64,000 nucleotides of DNA from assembly GCA_944588485.1 (NCBI GenBank), contig OX155893.1, forward strand, positions 34,993,580 to 35,057,579, in the 5' to 3' direction. Source of the DNA: Phosphuga atrata (Eukaryota > Arthropoda > Insecta > Coleoptera > Silphidae). Shown here one piece after another: positions 22,680 to 34,899 of the stretch (position 1 is the stretch's first letter; each line of letters starts with the position of its first letter). The translations under genes and the position numbers were made by a program. A model generated the notes under the pieces. It ran no database searches. It was not told the origin of the DNA and worked only from the letters and a program-made list of their open reading frames with translations.

Positions 22680-23935
22680 AATCTTGGAGAATCAATCAAG
22701 TGGAGCTGTCTGATTTTAATAATTTAATAAAATATGTACATTTTCTTTTAAGTATTTGTAGATTTAGTCATCTCAGTTATACATAAGAAAATATTTGTAA
22801 AAAAAGTATTTATTTCTTTGTGAATATTAAATTTGTATACTTTGGTATATTCGGCCCCATAAAGGTTCCATTAAAGTTCAATGCTCAGGATAAAGACAAA
22901 ATTGAAATTTCTGATATATAAATAAATAGCTAATTAGATTTAATTTGAGAAAATACGGATTAAAATATACAGGAAATCAGGATTAAAATACACAGGAAAT
23001 CGAATAAAATATACAGGAAAATACAACATACAATTTGCATAAATAATAAACACAAAAATAATTAACTTCTTCAGATCTGGCATTTTTTTGTAAAATCGTG
23101 TTATTTAGTTATTTAGCACATTCATTTATTCCGACTTTATGTTTCAATTTTAATTTTTTAGAGCATGCATAATTTAATGTATAATAGAACTTGAGTGCTG
23201 AAAGTAAATAAAAAATGGCTTAAAAAGGCAATAAAGGGACGGAGAAGGTTAACTAATCTAATTAATTATGAAATTTAAACTAAATTATTCAATTCTAATT
23301 TTATATCATTTATTTAAAAAAAAACATAAAACTGAATTATTTTGCGTCAATCATTTAACTCGCATTGGCTTTTTATATTATAAATAAATATTTTCGAAAC
23401 TTCTAAATATATTCCTTGACGAAATTGACATCTATGAAAATTGTAAACACATCTTTAAACCAAACGAAATTATTCTGTCTAGACTGCTCACATCTCAGTA
23501 CTTTCCATTATTCCAACAATACAAAATAAACAGATTAAGTTGTTGCTGATGGTCTAATTAATCGCGTGGTTGCGTAAAACCTCGTAGAAAAAAGCTATTT
23601 TCTGGCACAGCGGCAGATTGGACAACTGCCAAATATTTTAACTTTGCTCTCTTGTGATGCTTTTACAATTTTATTAGTATTAACGCGACCACCGACGCAA
23701 GGATTACACAGATTATACACACACTCTCCGCTCTTTTTCATTTCTATTTTCGCAACAAGAATTTTTTTGAGGACTAAACCTTAATTTATAGAGGTTAACA
23801 AAATCTACACCAGCAGACGGAAATCAGGAAAACACTATTAACACATTTAATTAAATTGCAAAAAAATATAAATAGAAATTAATTAATTAAGATTTAGATA
23901 GACCAAATAAGACTACAAAATTAAGATTATAAAAA
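22680..23935. other. AT-rich non-coding DNA
   Basis: No gene or recognised element. The only structure is a short tandem at about 22962-23030 ('aaaatatacaggaaa' three to four times). Confidence 0.5.
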
Positions 23936-23939
23936 TGAG

Positions 23940-24480
23940 GCTATTTAAACGCCACTAGACAGAGAAGACAGGGCATACAGGACTGGACAAACATGTCTAG
24001 ACATACAAGACTACACAGATAAGACTAGGCAGACCAGACTAGACATACAAGAATAGGCAGACAAGACTAGACAGAAAAGACTAGACAAAACTAGACAGAC
24101 AAAACTAGACAGACAAGATTAGGCATACAGGACTAGACAGACAGGATTAGAAAGACAAGATTAGAAAGACGGAACTAGACGAAAAAGACTAAAAACAGAT
24201 AGAAATAAACAGACAAGACTGAACGCACAGACTAGACAGGCTGGTCTAGACAAACAAGACTAGACAGACAAGACTAGATGTACAGGACTATACAGACAGG
24301 AGTAGAAGGACGAGACTGAACAAGCAGGACTAGACCTACAAGACTAGACAACAAGACTAGAGAGTCAAAACTAGACAGACAAAACTAGACCGACAAGACT
24401 AGACTGATAATACTAGAAAGACAAGACTAGACAGACAAGATTAGACAGACAAGGCTAGACAGGCAAGACTAGAGTACAAC
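23940..24480 (+). repeat. AGAC minisatellite array (largest locus)
   Basis: About 540 bp built of units near 'agactagacagacaag' (14-15 bp) with variants 'aggac', 'aaaac' and 'gggac'. The + strand is rich in A and G and nearly all units point the same way. No coding function. The same family occurs at 281-605, 28505-28870, 34245-34880, 39585-40010, 48795-48905, 50510-50730 and 59310-59465. Confidence 0.9.
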
Positions 24481-25738
24481 TTCGGAAAAATACAATTTTA
24501 ATCTAGCGTCCTACTTTTGTAGAGCAGTTGATGTTCATGGATGCTCCGCAATTTAGTGTAAGAACGGGACTAGTTAGAAGACTAGACAAGGTTTAAATGG
24601 ATTAGCAGAAATGCATTTATTTGAATATTCGACCATTGAAACAGTTGTAAGGGGTAAAATAATAATTATTATTGGAATCTATAGAGCCCCATTAGCAAGT
24701 TTTAAATTATTCCTACGGAAGCTGCATGCTCTCTTGCATTACTAACCAAGGGCAATAACCAAAATATCGTAGTGGGTGACTTCAATGTAGACTGCCTTAA
24801 AGACACTAACACAATCCAACAATTAATATCCTCCTTGGAATCGTTCAATTCAGCCCTCGGTACAACCGAAGTTAGCCATTCTTAGACCGGAACATGTATT
24901 GACAACATAATAGTTACAATGTTCTAATCACTGTGCTCAAATCCTTACATTAGAGTGCATAAATTAGCTCTCCCCTAAAAGTAAAATAGCTAGGCTGTTC
25001 AACAAACCAAATATAGAACTCCACAGGGAATTATTGGATAATGCAACGTGGGTTGAGGTTTTTGAGGCCGGAATAGGCAATATCGACGAGCAATTGAATG
25101 CCTTCATGCGCATATTTCCCAGTAACTTCAATGAAGCCTTTTCTAAGGTCCTCGTTCACAGTAATAAAACATCCCAACGCGTTTTTAATAACCCATACTT
25201 AAAGAAAATGGAAATGAACCTTCAGCTACTGCAGACAATGTCACGATATAATCCGATATTTAAGAAGCTGTATAATAACTAACTTAAATTACACAAGGCT
25301 ATTAAGAGACGATAAGAAAAACGAGTTTAGGAGGGAAATAGAAACATCGTGCAATTGGCAAAAACAGCTTGGGATATAGTTAGACTATAGAGTTACTGAT
25401 ATTAAGAAGAAAAGGGATACATTACCTATGTAAATCTGGATGAGGCTTCTTTAGTTAGCGGTACTAATATAAATCGTTTTTTTACAAAGAGACCTAAAAT
25501 CCTAGCAGACTTTCAAACTGTTGTACGGTACAGGGACAAATAGAGGTTAAATAGCACGGCATTTTTAATGTCAATCAGTAGGGAAGATCTTTATAACTTT
25601 ATTACTAACTTTAAAAATACCAAAAGTGCGGGCATAGACTATCAAGACGGGCATAGACAATCTCTTCCGTCGTCTTAAAAAATGTGCTACCTGCAATATT
25701 AACTCCATTTCAATATGTAACCAATAATGCGTTAGAAG

Positions 25739-27022
25739 TAGATTCATACAAAAACCGATTTTTTGGAAAACCGGTTTTCGAATTTCAGATTTCCAAAAAA
25801 TCGGTTTTAGCCGGTTTTCGAATTATAGTCAAAACATTGAATAAGGAAAAATATCCTATTTAATTTACATAGAATAAGAAAAAAGGATTTCAATATCAAA
25901 GTCAAAATAAAAAGAAATATTTTAGGATCACAAATTACTTATACAAAATAACGAACATTCAAACAAAAATTTCAAATAGTATTTATCTTTGTTTCACTAA
26001 CTAAAATTTCTTCCAAGAAAATTTTAAAAAACTTAAAATATCCACTGAACAAGAGTTCTTATTTTGAACAAAATATTGCCTGAAATTGAAAATACTCGTT
26101 CACTAGTTACTGATATACTAACACTAGATACTAACTATAAAACCAAGTTCTCAGGGATCCAATAAGAAATCTACCTTTTTATTCTTTTATTCGTTACCTC
26201 AAATAATGAAAATTCAGCTTTCAGTGTCTTTGGATTTCTAAGTTCTTCTTCAGGGTCTTCAAGAAACCTATGAATTGATTTTTCCATGGCTTCCTTTAAA
26301 ACAGCATTACACTGATGAGTAGTTTCTTTGATTTGCTCTTCATCAGAATCTGTTTCCACATAAGAATTTTGAGATATTCTAGACTTTCCAGATAACTTAA
26401 TAATCGGTGTTTGAAGCTAAAGAAAATTCACTAGATTTCCTTGCTAAACTGGAAAAAAAATTTGGATTTTGTAAATACGGCGAAAGAGTTGATAATTCCA
26501 CTTGCCTTCTTTCTTGAATTCATTTCTCCAAAGCATATAATAATTTCAAACTTATTTCATTGTTTAAATTTTTTAGATCATTTAATATAAGTTCGAATAT
26601 GTTTTCACTTGTTAATAAATTGGCATCTCGTCGCCATAAGCCTTCAACTGCTATACGAATCTGTCCCAAGACTTATAAAGTTCCAAAATATCGAGTTTGG
26701 TCACAAATATAAGAAGAACCAATATCATTCAATGCTAAAACAATACATTGCACATATGTACTAACATAAAGTAAGTCGGTTAGGCAGGTCTTTTCCACGT
26801 GCGCAGTGCACAATGCACAAGCACTGTGCAACGAACTTGCAACGTTGTAAAAATATGTCTGCTGACCGTTGCATAGAATGAATAGCAAATCAAATAAGTT
26901 TTGTAAAAATTAATTTTTATGTAATTTGAATTCTTTGAAACCGGTTATCTTAATTTAAAAACCGCTTTTCAAATGTGACAAATTTATTTTAAAAACCGGG
27001 TATGAAAAACCCTCAAACCCTA
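25739..27022 (-). mobile_element. hAT-type element inserted in the LINE
   Basis: GTTAGAAG (25731-25738) and GTTAGAAA (27023-27030) flank the element: an 8-bp duplication with one mismatch. Both ends start TAG and share 'aaaaaccgg'-type subterminal repeats (tandem 'ccggttttcgaa' near the left, 'aaaccggttat' near the right). The - strand carries a decayed ORF at 26171-26359. About 1.28 kb, so mostly deleted. Confidence 0.75.
26171..26660 (-). pseudogene. Probable hAT transposase fragment
   Basis: A 62-codon frame, 'METDSDEEQIKETTHQCNAV...', acidic at the start and then helical ('VLKEAMEKSIHRFLEDPEEE'). Upstream on the - strand other frames give 'QIRIAVEGLWRRDANLL' and 'FELILNDLKNLNNEISLKL', which look like the second half of a hAT transposase. 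The assignment rests on position within 8-bp-duplicated ends and on these helical blocks. No catalytic residues are identified. Confidence 0.45.
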
Positions 27023-28504
27023 GTTAGAAACTGGTAAATTCTTGGAAAACTTAAAATTGGCGATTATAACACCTATACGCAAGGATGGTGATATATATGT
27101 GCAATAGAAAACTACAGGCCAAAAAGAGTTCTATCGTTTTTTTCTAAGATTTTCGAGCGAATCATTTACTCAAGAATAGTGTCGTTTTAGATAAATATAA
27201 AATAATAAAGTCCTCAGCAACGTGGCCTTGTAAAGGGCAGAGGCATTGAAACTGCGTGCTTTCATGCTTGAACTGCGTGCTTTCATGCTTAAACTGCGTG
27301 CTTGAATCTAGAAAACTTCCGGTAGGGCTGTTTATGAACCTATCTCAGACCTATGATTTAGTAAACCACAATTAATTGGTTATAAACCTTACTAAATACG
27401 GGATAAGAGGAATCTCACTGGAGTTAATAAAATCTTTCTTAACTCATAGGACACTCGACAGTTAAATCAAAACTCCGCACGGATATGTGTATTCCGAGCC
27501 CTGTTTGGTTAACATGGGTATTCCACAAGGTAGCACCACAGGACCTCTATTATTCTCACTATTTATAAATGATTTACATTTAGTACATATCGATCCACCC
27601 GACACAATGATAAACTGTGCGCATCCCTCCTGATAATTAATAAGACCCTTGAAGATATCACAACTAATGTAAATAGTCATAGAAGTCATCGAATCTTTAA
27701 CGACATAGTGTGGGACAAATGGGCAAAGACGTAATAAAGAAAAAACGCAAACAATAATTTTGAAAACAAATCGTAATAGATCATGATACCCGGAGACATT
27801 GGCAATAGATAACGAACGGATTGCAGTTCGTAGGTCTCTAAAACTGTCTCTAGGATTGAGATCACATATAACATTTTTGACAGAGAAGCAAAATTAGGCT
27901 GTTTTCGCTTTGAGGTTCCACCAGCGATATATAGACAACTATGTCAAGCGGATAGTGTATTTCGCCAACTTCTGCAGTAGTCATTAAATTTGGTCTTATG
28001 TTTTGGGGAAATTCAGAATCTCTCCATTGTGACATCTGTTTTCAGGATACAAAAACAAGCTGTAGCTGTCCGTATACTTAACAAACTAGAGTACCATGAA
28101 TCCTATAGAGGTAGCTTTAGAAGGGCCAATATCTTGACACTAACGGCCACTTACATTTATGAAAACGTGTTTTTTTAAATTAATTACCTGTTCAGTGATT
28201 TCATCAAATCCACCGAACGTCTAACGAGATTTAATAAAGAACTATTTCAGTTACCAAAACATGTCCTAACGCTCATATATTATGATGAAAACATTCAACA
28301 CTACCAAGAGATATTAAGCAAATAAATAATTTAAAAAAAATCAAAAAGCAGCTATTTCAACTTTTAGTTACTATTGAACCTTATAATTTAGAAGAGTTTT
28401 ATTGAACGGTTGTTAGTGCATCTAACGCCATCTAATGTTAACCATATATTGTTGGACAGATTTCATATCTGATAAATAATGAAATAAAATTGTTTGAATT
28501 TGAA

Positions 28505-28870
28505 TTTGACTAAACAGACAAAATTAGACAAACAAGACTAGACAAACATGACTAGACAGCCAAGAATAGATATACTATACAAACAAGACAGTACAGACAA
28601 GAATAGACAAACACAACTAGACATTCTACACAAGACAGGCAAGAATATATACAAAAAAACATTTCAGACAAAGTTCGACAGATAAGGCTAGATAGACAAA
28701 ACTAAACTGACAAGATAAGACTGAAAATACTAGACTGACAAGACGTCTAGACTAGATAAACAAGACTAGACATGCAAGACTATACAGACAATACTAGCCA
28801 TAGAAGACTAAATAGACACAACTGGGCAGACTAGATTAGACAGGCAATACTAAGAGATAACAAACTAGAA
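28505..28870 (+). repeat. AGAC minisatellite array
   Basis: About 365 bp of degenerate 'agacaagactagacaaacaag' units in the same orientation as the other loci, directly after the end of the Jockey-like LINE at about 28490 ('gaaattgtttgaatttgaat'). Confidence 0.85.
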
Positions 28871-29084
28871 AGTTTGGGCTGATAAGACATTTTCTTAAGA
28901 AACCACTTCTTAAGGGGAAGATCTCACTAAACCCATAGGGGGTCTACTTTGGCTTTTATTATGCGCCACCTCGGTATTTCGCAATTTTTCAGGGTGGGGC
29001 TGCCTCCGGATTGTTGGTGAAAACCGCCCTAGAATTAGGAAAACCAGGGAAACACTTGCCAATAGAAATTGTACGTTTATTTTA

Positions 29085-30425
29085 GGAATATAATGAAGTT
29101 AGTAGGGCAATGCCGGGTACTAAGGATAGAGTAACAGTTACTGAAGCAGATGGTACTAAATCAAAGAAGCATACAAACGGTTTCAGGACAAGTTTACTAA
29201 AAGAAAAATAGATTTCTCTAAATTTGCAGAACTAAGACTTAAACATTGTGTGTTAGCTGGTCAAAGTGGCATACGCTCTATTTGTGTGTGCGCAACTCAC
29301 AAAAACGTAAAACTACTGACAGAAAATGCAAAATTGAAGACCATAACAAATGGAAAAATGCAAAATTACAAGCAATGCCTCGCGAAAGTGCTTTGTAAAC
29401 CATCGTATATGGATTGTAACATGAGAATATGTGCTTATGCTCCAGTTGAAACTGAGATACGTAAAATTTTGGAGAAATCCATCGCTGAAAATTAAATTGC
29501 AAAAGTACAATTTCGCCAGTGGGTTTTAGTTGATCGTTGTAATCTACAGCTTTTATAGGAAGATTCGGATAAATTTATTGCCAAGCAGCAGGGATCTTTT
29601 CTTAACAACACAAGAGAAAATCTGAAAGAATCAGAATTCGTTGTCACCTGTGATTTTGCTGAAAATAATAGCATAGTATTAGATGAGGCGCAGAGCTATC
29701 ACTGGACGAGCCAACAGGTCACAATCCACCCCTTTGTTATATATTTTAAACAGGAAAATAAAGTTGAACATGTTATGTAATTGTTTCTGATTCCCTAGAG
29801 CAGAATGCAATTGCTGTGTATGCTTTTCAAAAGAAAATGATAACCTTTCTGATAACCAAATTTAAAGAAAATCTCAAAAAGATTTTTAAAAGATTTTCGA
29901 AAAAGCTGCCCAACAAAAAAACAAAAAAAAAATTTAAACCTGCTTTCATGCAATAGATTTTAAAGTGGAGGCAGAATGGCAAATTGCGACGGAGTAGGGG
30001 GTTCTGTAAAGAGACTAGCAGCTCGTGCCAGTTTGCAAAGACCCTATCAAAATCAAATCCAAACCCCACTACAAATTTTTGAGTGGGCAGTAGAATACAT
30101 TAGCAAAGTAGACTTTGTATATTCAACACAAGAAGACTATATTTAATCAGAATGTTTCTTGAAAAATCGTTTTGATCAAACACCGTTTATCAAAGGAACG
30201 CACCAAAACCATGCGATCCCAAAAATACTTCAAAAATATTGGTGAAAAACTTTTCTACAAATTTAGAAGCTTGGGAAAAGGAGGTGTCAAAATCTCCTGA
30301 TAAACTTAAATTAGCAGACATATCAGGTTACATCAAAATCAAAATCTATTTATTTCATTATTTAAGACATCATGAAAGAGAACTAAATGAAATATGTCAC
30401 AAACCAATACACGAAAACTCTTAAA
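29085..30425 (+). pseudogene. Remnant of an unnamed DDE-type transposase family
   Basis: Blocks in order: 'MPGTKDRVTVTEADGTK', 'RKIDFSKFAELRLKHCVLAG' (over a frame shift at about 29200), the open frame 29250-29495 with a cysteine-rich stretch ('VLCKPSYMDCNMRICAY'), 'FLTTQEKI.K' and 'VTCDFAENN' (29640-29668), 'ATIHPFVIYF' (about 29725), and 'CDGVGGSVKRLAARASLQRP' (29978-30045). I recognise this order from large uncharacterised repeat-borne proteins of insects and cnidarians, but know no family name. The conserved Asp residues in 'CDFAEN' and 'CDGVGG' suggest a DDE nuclease; that is inference. Numerous frameshifts. Terminal repeats were not resolved. Confidence 0.6.
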
Positions 30426-30429
30426 AGAG

Positions 30430-32960
30430 AAAATTAACAAAAATGTGAATACAAATAAATGCACATTTAAACATGTTTATCTCAAATATAAAATTCATTA
30501 AAATTATAGGGTTCAATCTCGATTAAGAGATCACACAATGCCCTCTTAAAGTCTCTAATAATGTTCATTTTCCTGATAGCCAATGGTAAGTGGTTGAAAA
30601 GTTTTAAATTGATGTAGGGTATCTCTCAGTCATTGTCAAGCTATGTCTTGGTAGCTCATAGGAGATATTACTAAATCTTGTATCCCTTTGGGTGGGTTTT
30701 GCATATCTTTCAAACAATAGTTTGTGTTTAACCAAAAAAATAATGCTGACAAATATATATATATATATAGGAAACACTACCACTACCACTACAAATATAT
30801 AGTGGTAGTTAACAAGTTAGCCTTTTTAAACTGTCCTCGGCATGATTCCCTGATGGGTAGATGAAGAATAATCCGCAAGGCTTGCTTTTGGACTCTAAAA
30901 ACTTGCTGGACATAATTCCCGTTCGCCCAGAACATAATTCCAAATCTCAAACAAGATTGAAAATTGGCGAAGTATACCATCCTCAAGATATCAGTGTCTA
31001 AATACCTACTCAATAATATTAGTGCATAAACTGTTTTACTTAGTTTCATTGAGAGTTTATTAATATGTGTAAACCAATCTAAGTTTTTGGCTAGGTGGAT
31101 TCCCAAAAGCCTCGCGGAGTTTTGGATTTGGATTACCTCTTGTTCAATACGAATTTCTGTAGGGAAGCTGATTGTACATCTTTATGATTGAAAAATTATT
31201 GCATTGGTCTTGTCTTTGTTGACAATTAGATGGTTTTCAGCAAACCACTACAACACGAGATTTAAGACAAGATTCACGTTATGAGAAATGTTCTCCTTAG
31301 GTTGGTTTGATATTAAGATGGTAGTATCATCTGCGTAATTTATCATGGCATGACGAGGGGCCGCACGATTAATAAAGAGAACGAATAAAAGTGGGCCTAA
31401 AGTACTTCCCTGTGGGATACCCACGTTTAATACCCTAGGAGGTGATAAATATTCCAGATGGAGTAATTAATTTAGTAATGAGTATTCTATTAGATAGAAA
31501 TGATTTAAGCCAGTCCAATGCGACTCCTCATATGCCATAATGCAATAATTTATCAAAAAGTATGTCATGGTCCACTAGGTCGTAAGCTTTGGAGAGATCC
31601 AAAAACATACCAACAGGTATGTTTTTAGCTTCTTGATCCTCACTTACTCACTTGAATTGGAAGCTTGCAGTGTCAGTATTCCTCCCTTCAAGGAATCCAT
31701 GCTGGTTTTGGTTTATTATATGACATTTGGTTGCGAATGCAAGGACCCTCGAAGATACAAGCTTTTCGAATATCTTAGAGATGGCTGATAAGATGCAGAT
31801 GGGTCTGTAGTTACCAATGTCAGATTTATCCCCAGATTTGTAAATAGGCGAAATTAACGCCACTTTCAAGACTTCAGGAAATACACCAAATATTAAAGAA
31901 TTGTTGAATATAAGTTCGAGCGGAGTGATAATGCTAAAAACAGAATTTTAAATGACAATGTTAGCTATATCGTCGTTACTTGCACTTTTCTTAGACTTTA
32001 AGGACATGATTGTTAGGAAAAGTTCCTCCCTACTTGTTGGTTTAAGAAAAATTGATGCACTATTGCCATGTATATTGTTCGAATACTGGCTTCTTACTCG
32101 CATATTGCGTAGAGCAACTGCTCTGTTGGCAAAATAGTCATTGATGAATGTGGCACTTTCTGGGATGCTGGGCAATGATCGCAGTAAGAGCACTGTTTCT
32201 TCTTGACGCCCGCAATTTGGTTGACTATACTCCAGGAAGTTTTTTGGATATTTGGAGTTTCTTGGATCTGCCTATGGAAGTAGAGTTTCTTGTCGTTGCG
32301 AAGAAGTCTAGTAAACCTCCTTCGAAAGTTGTTAAATACTTGTTTATAACGGCGGTCGGTGTAAGCAATTGTTTGCAGTAAAGCGACTGTTTTTTTCATT
32401 TTGCACAATTCTGGATTTAAAAAAAACTCGAGGTTTTCCTGAGGTTTGATTGAAATTGCTGCGGATCAAGGGAAATGCTTCATTAAAATTAGCATAAAAA
32501 ATGCTCATGAACAGTTCCCACTTGCTGTTAATTTCACAAGAATCAATAGTCTGTAGCTCGTCCCAAGTTACTTTGTTCATTAATTCTCTGTGCAGTTTTT
32601 TATTATCTTCGCTGTAGCTTCTAAATTGATTAAAGCCATGCTCAGATTCTTCTTCGGATTCAATCGAAAGTATTTGAGCATAGTGGTCCGATATAAAATA
32701 ATTCAATGTGTTTAACTCGCATTTAAATTTGGAACAGCATACTATTATGTTATCTATGCATGAACCGGTTTCGGGATGGCTGACATGTTTAGCCAGTGGC
32801 AACGCATTAAACGACTTCAGAAGACTCAAGAACTGTTGGCATGCATTTGTATTTCTTAAAACATCAATATTGAAGTCACCCGATATAATAATTGATTTGC
32901 CTTCCTCCGCTAGCAGAACTAGTAAATACATGTCTGATACAAACTTGGTGGAATATGTTT
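30430..32960 (-). pseudogene. Jockey-like LINE, antisense, nearly 2.5 kb
   Basis: Read downwards from 32931: endonuclease end ('IIISGDFNIDVLRN', 'SCIDNIIV' and the catalytic 'ISDHYAQIL'), an open linker to 32344, then 'RRRFTRLLRNDKKLYFHRQI' and 'FINDYFANRA'. RT blocks follow: 'KSKKSASNDDIANIVI', 'VALISPIYKSGDKSDIGNYR' (31860 on), 'NQHGFLEGRNTDTASFQF', 'GMFLDLSKAYDLVDHDIL' (motif A, both Asp kept, about 31620-31560), 'VGIPQGSTLGP' (about 31420) and a C-terminal region 31106-30789. The 3' end near 30500 reads 'LCDLLIEIEPYNFNEFYI', a typical Jockey-like terminus. 5'-truncated in the endonuclease. The YADD block (about 31350) and several frames are broken. Confidence 0.85.
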
Positions 32961-33090
32961 TACAGAAGAATGACGAACTTGATAAAGTAAAAATAACTTT
33001 TCTTCGTCTAGCTGGACCCTCTAAATCCTTCTCATATCCAAGAAATGCTGTGGGTCTCAGTAATGGACGTCCTTATGAATGTGAATCCTC
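32941..33090 (+). pseudogene. C-terminal fragment of an unidentified mobile-element protein
   Basis: The + frame reads 'KVKITFLRLAGPSKSFSYPR', then 'NAVGL'. A 'FLxPxGPSxSFxxP' signature like this closes several transposon-encoded proteins, but I cannot name the family. It abuts the 5' end of the antisense LINE. Only about 50 codons remain. Confidence 0.35.
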
Positions 33091-33436
33091 TACACTAGAA
33101 GAACCTATGTTCTACTTGAATGTGATATGTGTCAGACAAATGAAGCCTCTTCAAACCTAAAATGAAAACTTGTCCTATTATTTGATAGTGTAACTTTTAT
33201 TAATACTAACTATGGTAACTTTTGTTTATTTTCATTAATATGTCAATATAGCATTGTTGGATTATGAATACAGAGTTGAATTAATGGAAATAGAAGTTCA
33301 GTCTTAAATTTTTTTAACAATGATGCCATCCATTGCCCAAATTTATATTTTGACTTGTGGTTTACAACAATATTAGCTAGTCATGGAATGAATAGATCTT
33401 TTTACGATTAGTTAAGCGCATGAGCGTCCGCAATAT

Positions 33437-33745
33437 TTAACCCTTTGCACTCTTTTGTCTAGCATTGTATGACAAACGATTGATCGCGTTTTACTCTTTT
33501 GTACAGCATTGTGTGACACGATAAAATTTGTATTTCATAGATGGAAGAAATTTTCAGTAGTGACGAAGAGTTTAAATTTGATAATTTGTCCGGTAATATG
33601 AAAGCTTCGGGCACATTATATTATTTTCACTGGTTATACGTCAAAAAGTTCGGGCACTTTTTGACGTATAAAATGGCGGTAATTGACGCATGCGCACAAA
33701 AAATTTCAACAACGGAAAGGTCTATTTGGAAATTTTTAAATATGT
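33437..33745. repeat. TTAA-type MITE-like end plus a short hairpin repeat
   Basis: 'ttaaccctttgcactctttt' (33438-33457) resembles a piggyBac-type end and is followed by an inexact 48-bp duplication ('acagcattgtgtgacacgat'). From 33590, 'ttcgggcac' and 'gttcgggcactttt' with 'ggttatacgtcaaaaag' form a hairpin-like unit. The same unit recurs at about 50225-50370 in the same orientation. No coding role is supported. Confidence 0.5.
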
Positions 33746-34244
33746 ACTTTCAGAAAAAAATTGAATTATAATTTTCAAATTGGTTTTAAAAATTCTTTTC
33801 TTAACTTAACCTTCTTAAAATTATTTATTATAATATCAATTGACAATTCATTCAATTCAATTCATTTAAATTAATTAAAATTAATTAAAATTCTTTTCTT
33901 AATTAAAAATTCTGCAAAATGCCACCAATTCTAGGTCTCTAGCTCAATTAGTAAATATTCTACAGCCTGTGACTTTTGAATTTAAAAAGTTGTTGTTTCC
34001 TTTTTTTGGGTCCATTTATGAGAATTTTACAGTTCTGTAATTCTTAAATGAGTTGACATATCTCAGTCAAATTTCATATTTTTCCAATTCCATACATATG
34101 CCAATAGTATATAGTACACCTATGCCAAATTTCAGGAAAATCTGAGATCTTGAGGTTTAGACCCTTTGTTGAGTTGGAATGTGGAATGAACCAGTCCGCC
34201 TTCCTGAAGACAGACAATACTCAGATTACAATAGAATACAAAGA

Positions 34245-34880
34245 TTAGATATACGATTAGATATTACGAATATCTTGACTAGACAGACAAGACAAGGCTA
34301 GACAAGCAAGACTAGACAAGCAAGACTAGACATATAGGATTTAACAGACTACACGAAAAAAATTACACTCTAAAAATTACAGTTTAAATAGTAGCATCGG
34401 CCTTACGAATTTGAAACTGTAAAAACTAACAATTGCTTTTTTTAAATAACAGTTTCCAGTATTATTAGTAAATAAGTTTTAAAAATTACAGTATGCGACT
34501 GCAAATTTATACAAATTTGTATTCGTAGGGCCGCTGCTACTATGTTAACTGTAATTTTTAGAGTGTACTTTTTTCCGTGTAGATAGACAAAACTTGAGTG
34601 ACAAATTTGGACTGACAAGAAATGACAACTAGACTGACATGACTACTCGGATGAGACTATACTGACAAGACTAGACGGAAAAAACTACACTGACAAGGTT
34701 AGGCAGACAAGACTATATTGACAAGACTATACAGACAAGAATAGACAGACATGACTAGACAAGCAGGACTAGACAGACAAAACTATACTAGACAGGCAAT
34801 GGTTTAAAACTTGACAAACAAAACTATATATGCGAGGCTAGACAGACAAGTTTACAGAAATAAACTAAGCAGATATGATT
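34245..34880 (+). repeat. AGAC minisatellite array interrupted by a MITE
   Basis: Degenerate 'agacaagactagac' units occur on both sides of the MITE at 34352-34579. Same orientation as all other loci. Confidence 0.85.
34352..34579. mobile_element. TA-flanked MITE (Tc1/mariner type), 228 bp
   Basis: Ends CACGAAAAAAATTACACTCT and, in reverse, CACGGAAAAAAGTACACTCT. About 50 bp of inverted repeat align at over 85%, ending near 'agcagcggcc'. TA stands on each side (34350-34351 and 34580-34581). No coding content. Its insertion inside the AGAC array shows the array is older than this insertion. Confidence 0.85.
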
Positions 34881-34899
34881 AGGATAATGTATAATCCAT

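Larger units (their letters stand above)
24590..28340 (+). pseudogene. Jockey-like LINE, split by a hAT element
   Basis: From 24590: endonuclease C-terminal remnants ('NIVVGDFNVDCLKD' near 24765), then an open stretch at 25034-25282 ('ELLDNATWVEVFEA', 'FPSNFNEAF'), the usual linker before the RT. The RT entry block lies on both sides of the hAT at 25739-27022, and removing that element joins the frame exactly. Downstream: 'SKIFERIIYSRI', 'RGIETACF', a triplicated 20-bp stretch near 27250-27300, the 'GIPQGST(T)GPLLFS' block (about 27510-27560) and a C-terminal 'FQDTKTSCS..RILNKL' region near 28050. Many stops. The YADD region is not intact. It belongs to the same lineage as the antisense copy at 30430-32960. 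Confidence 0.8.
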
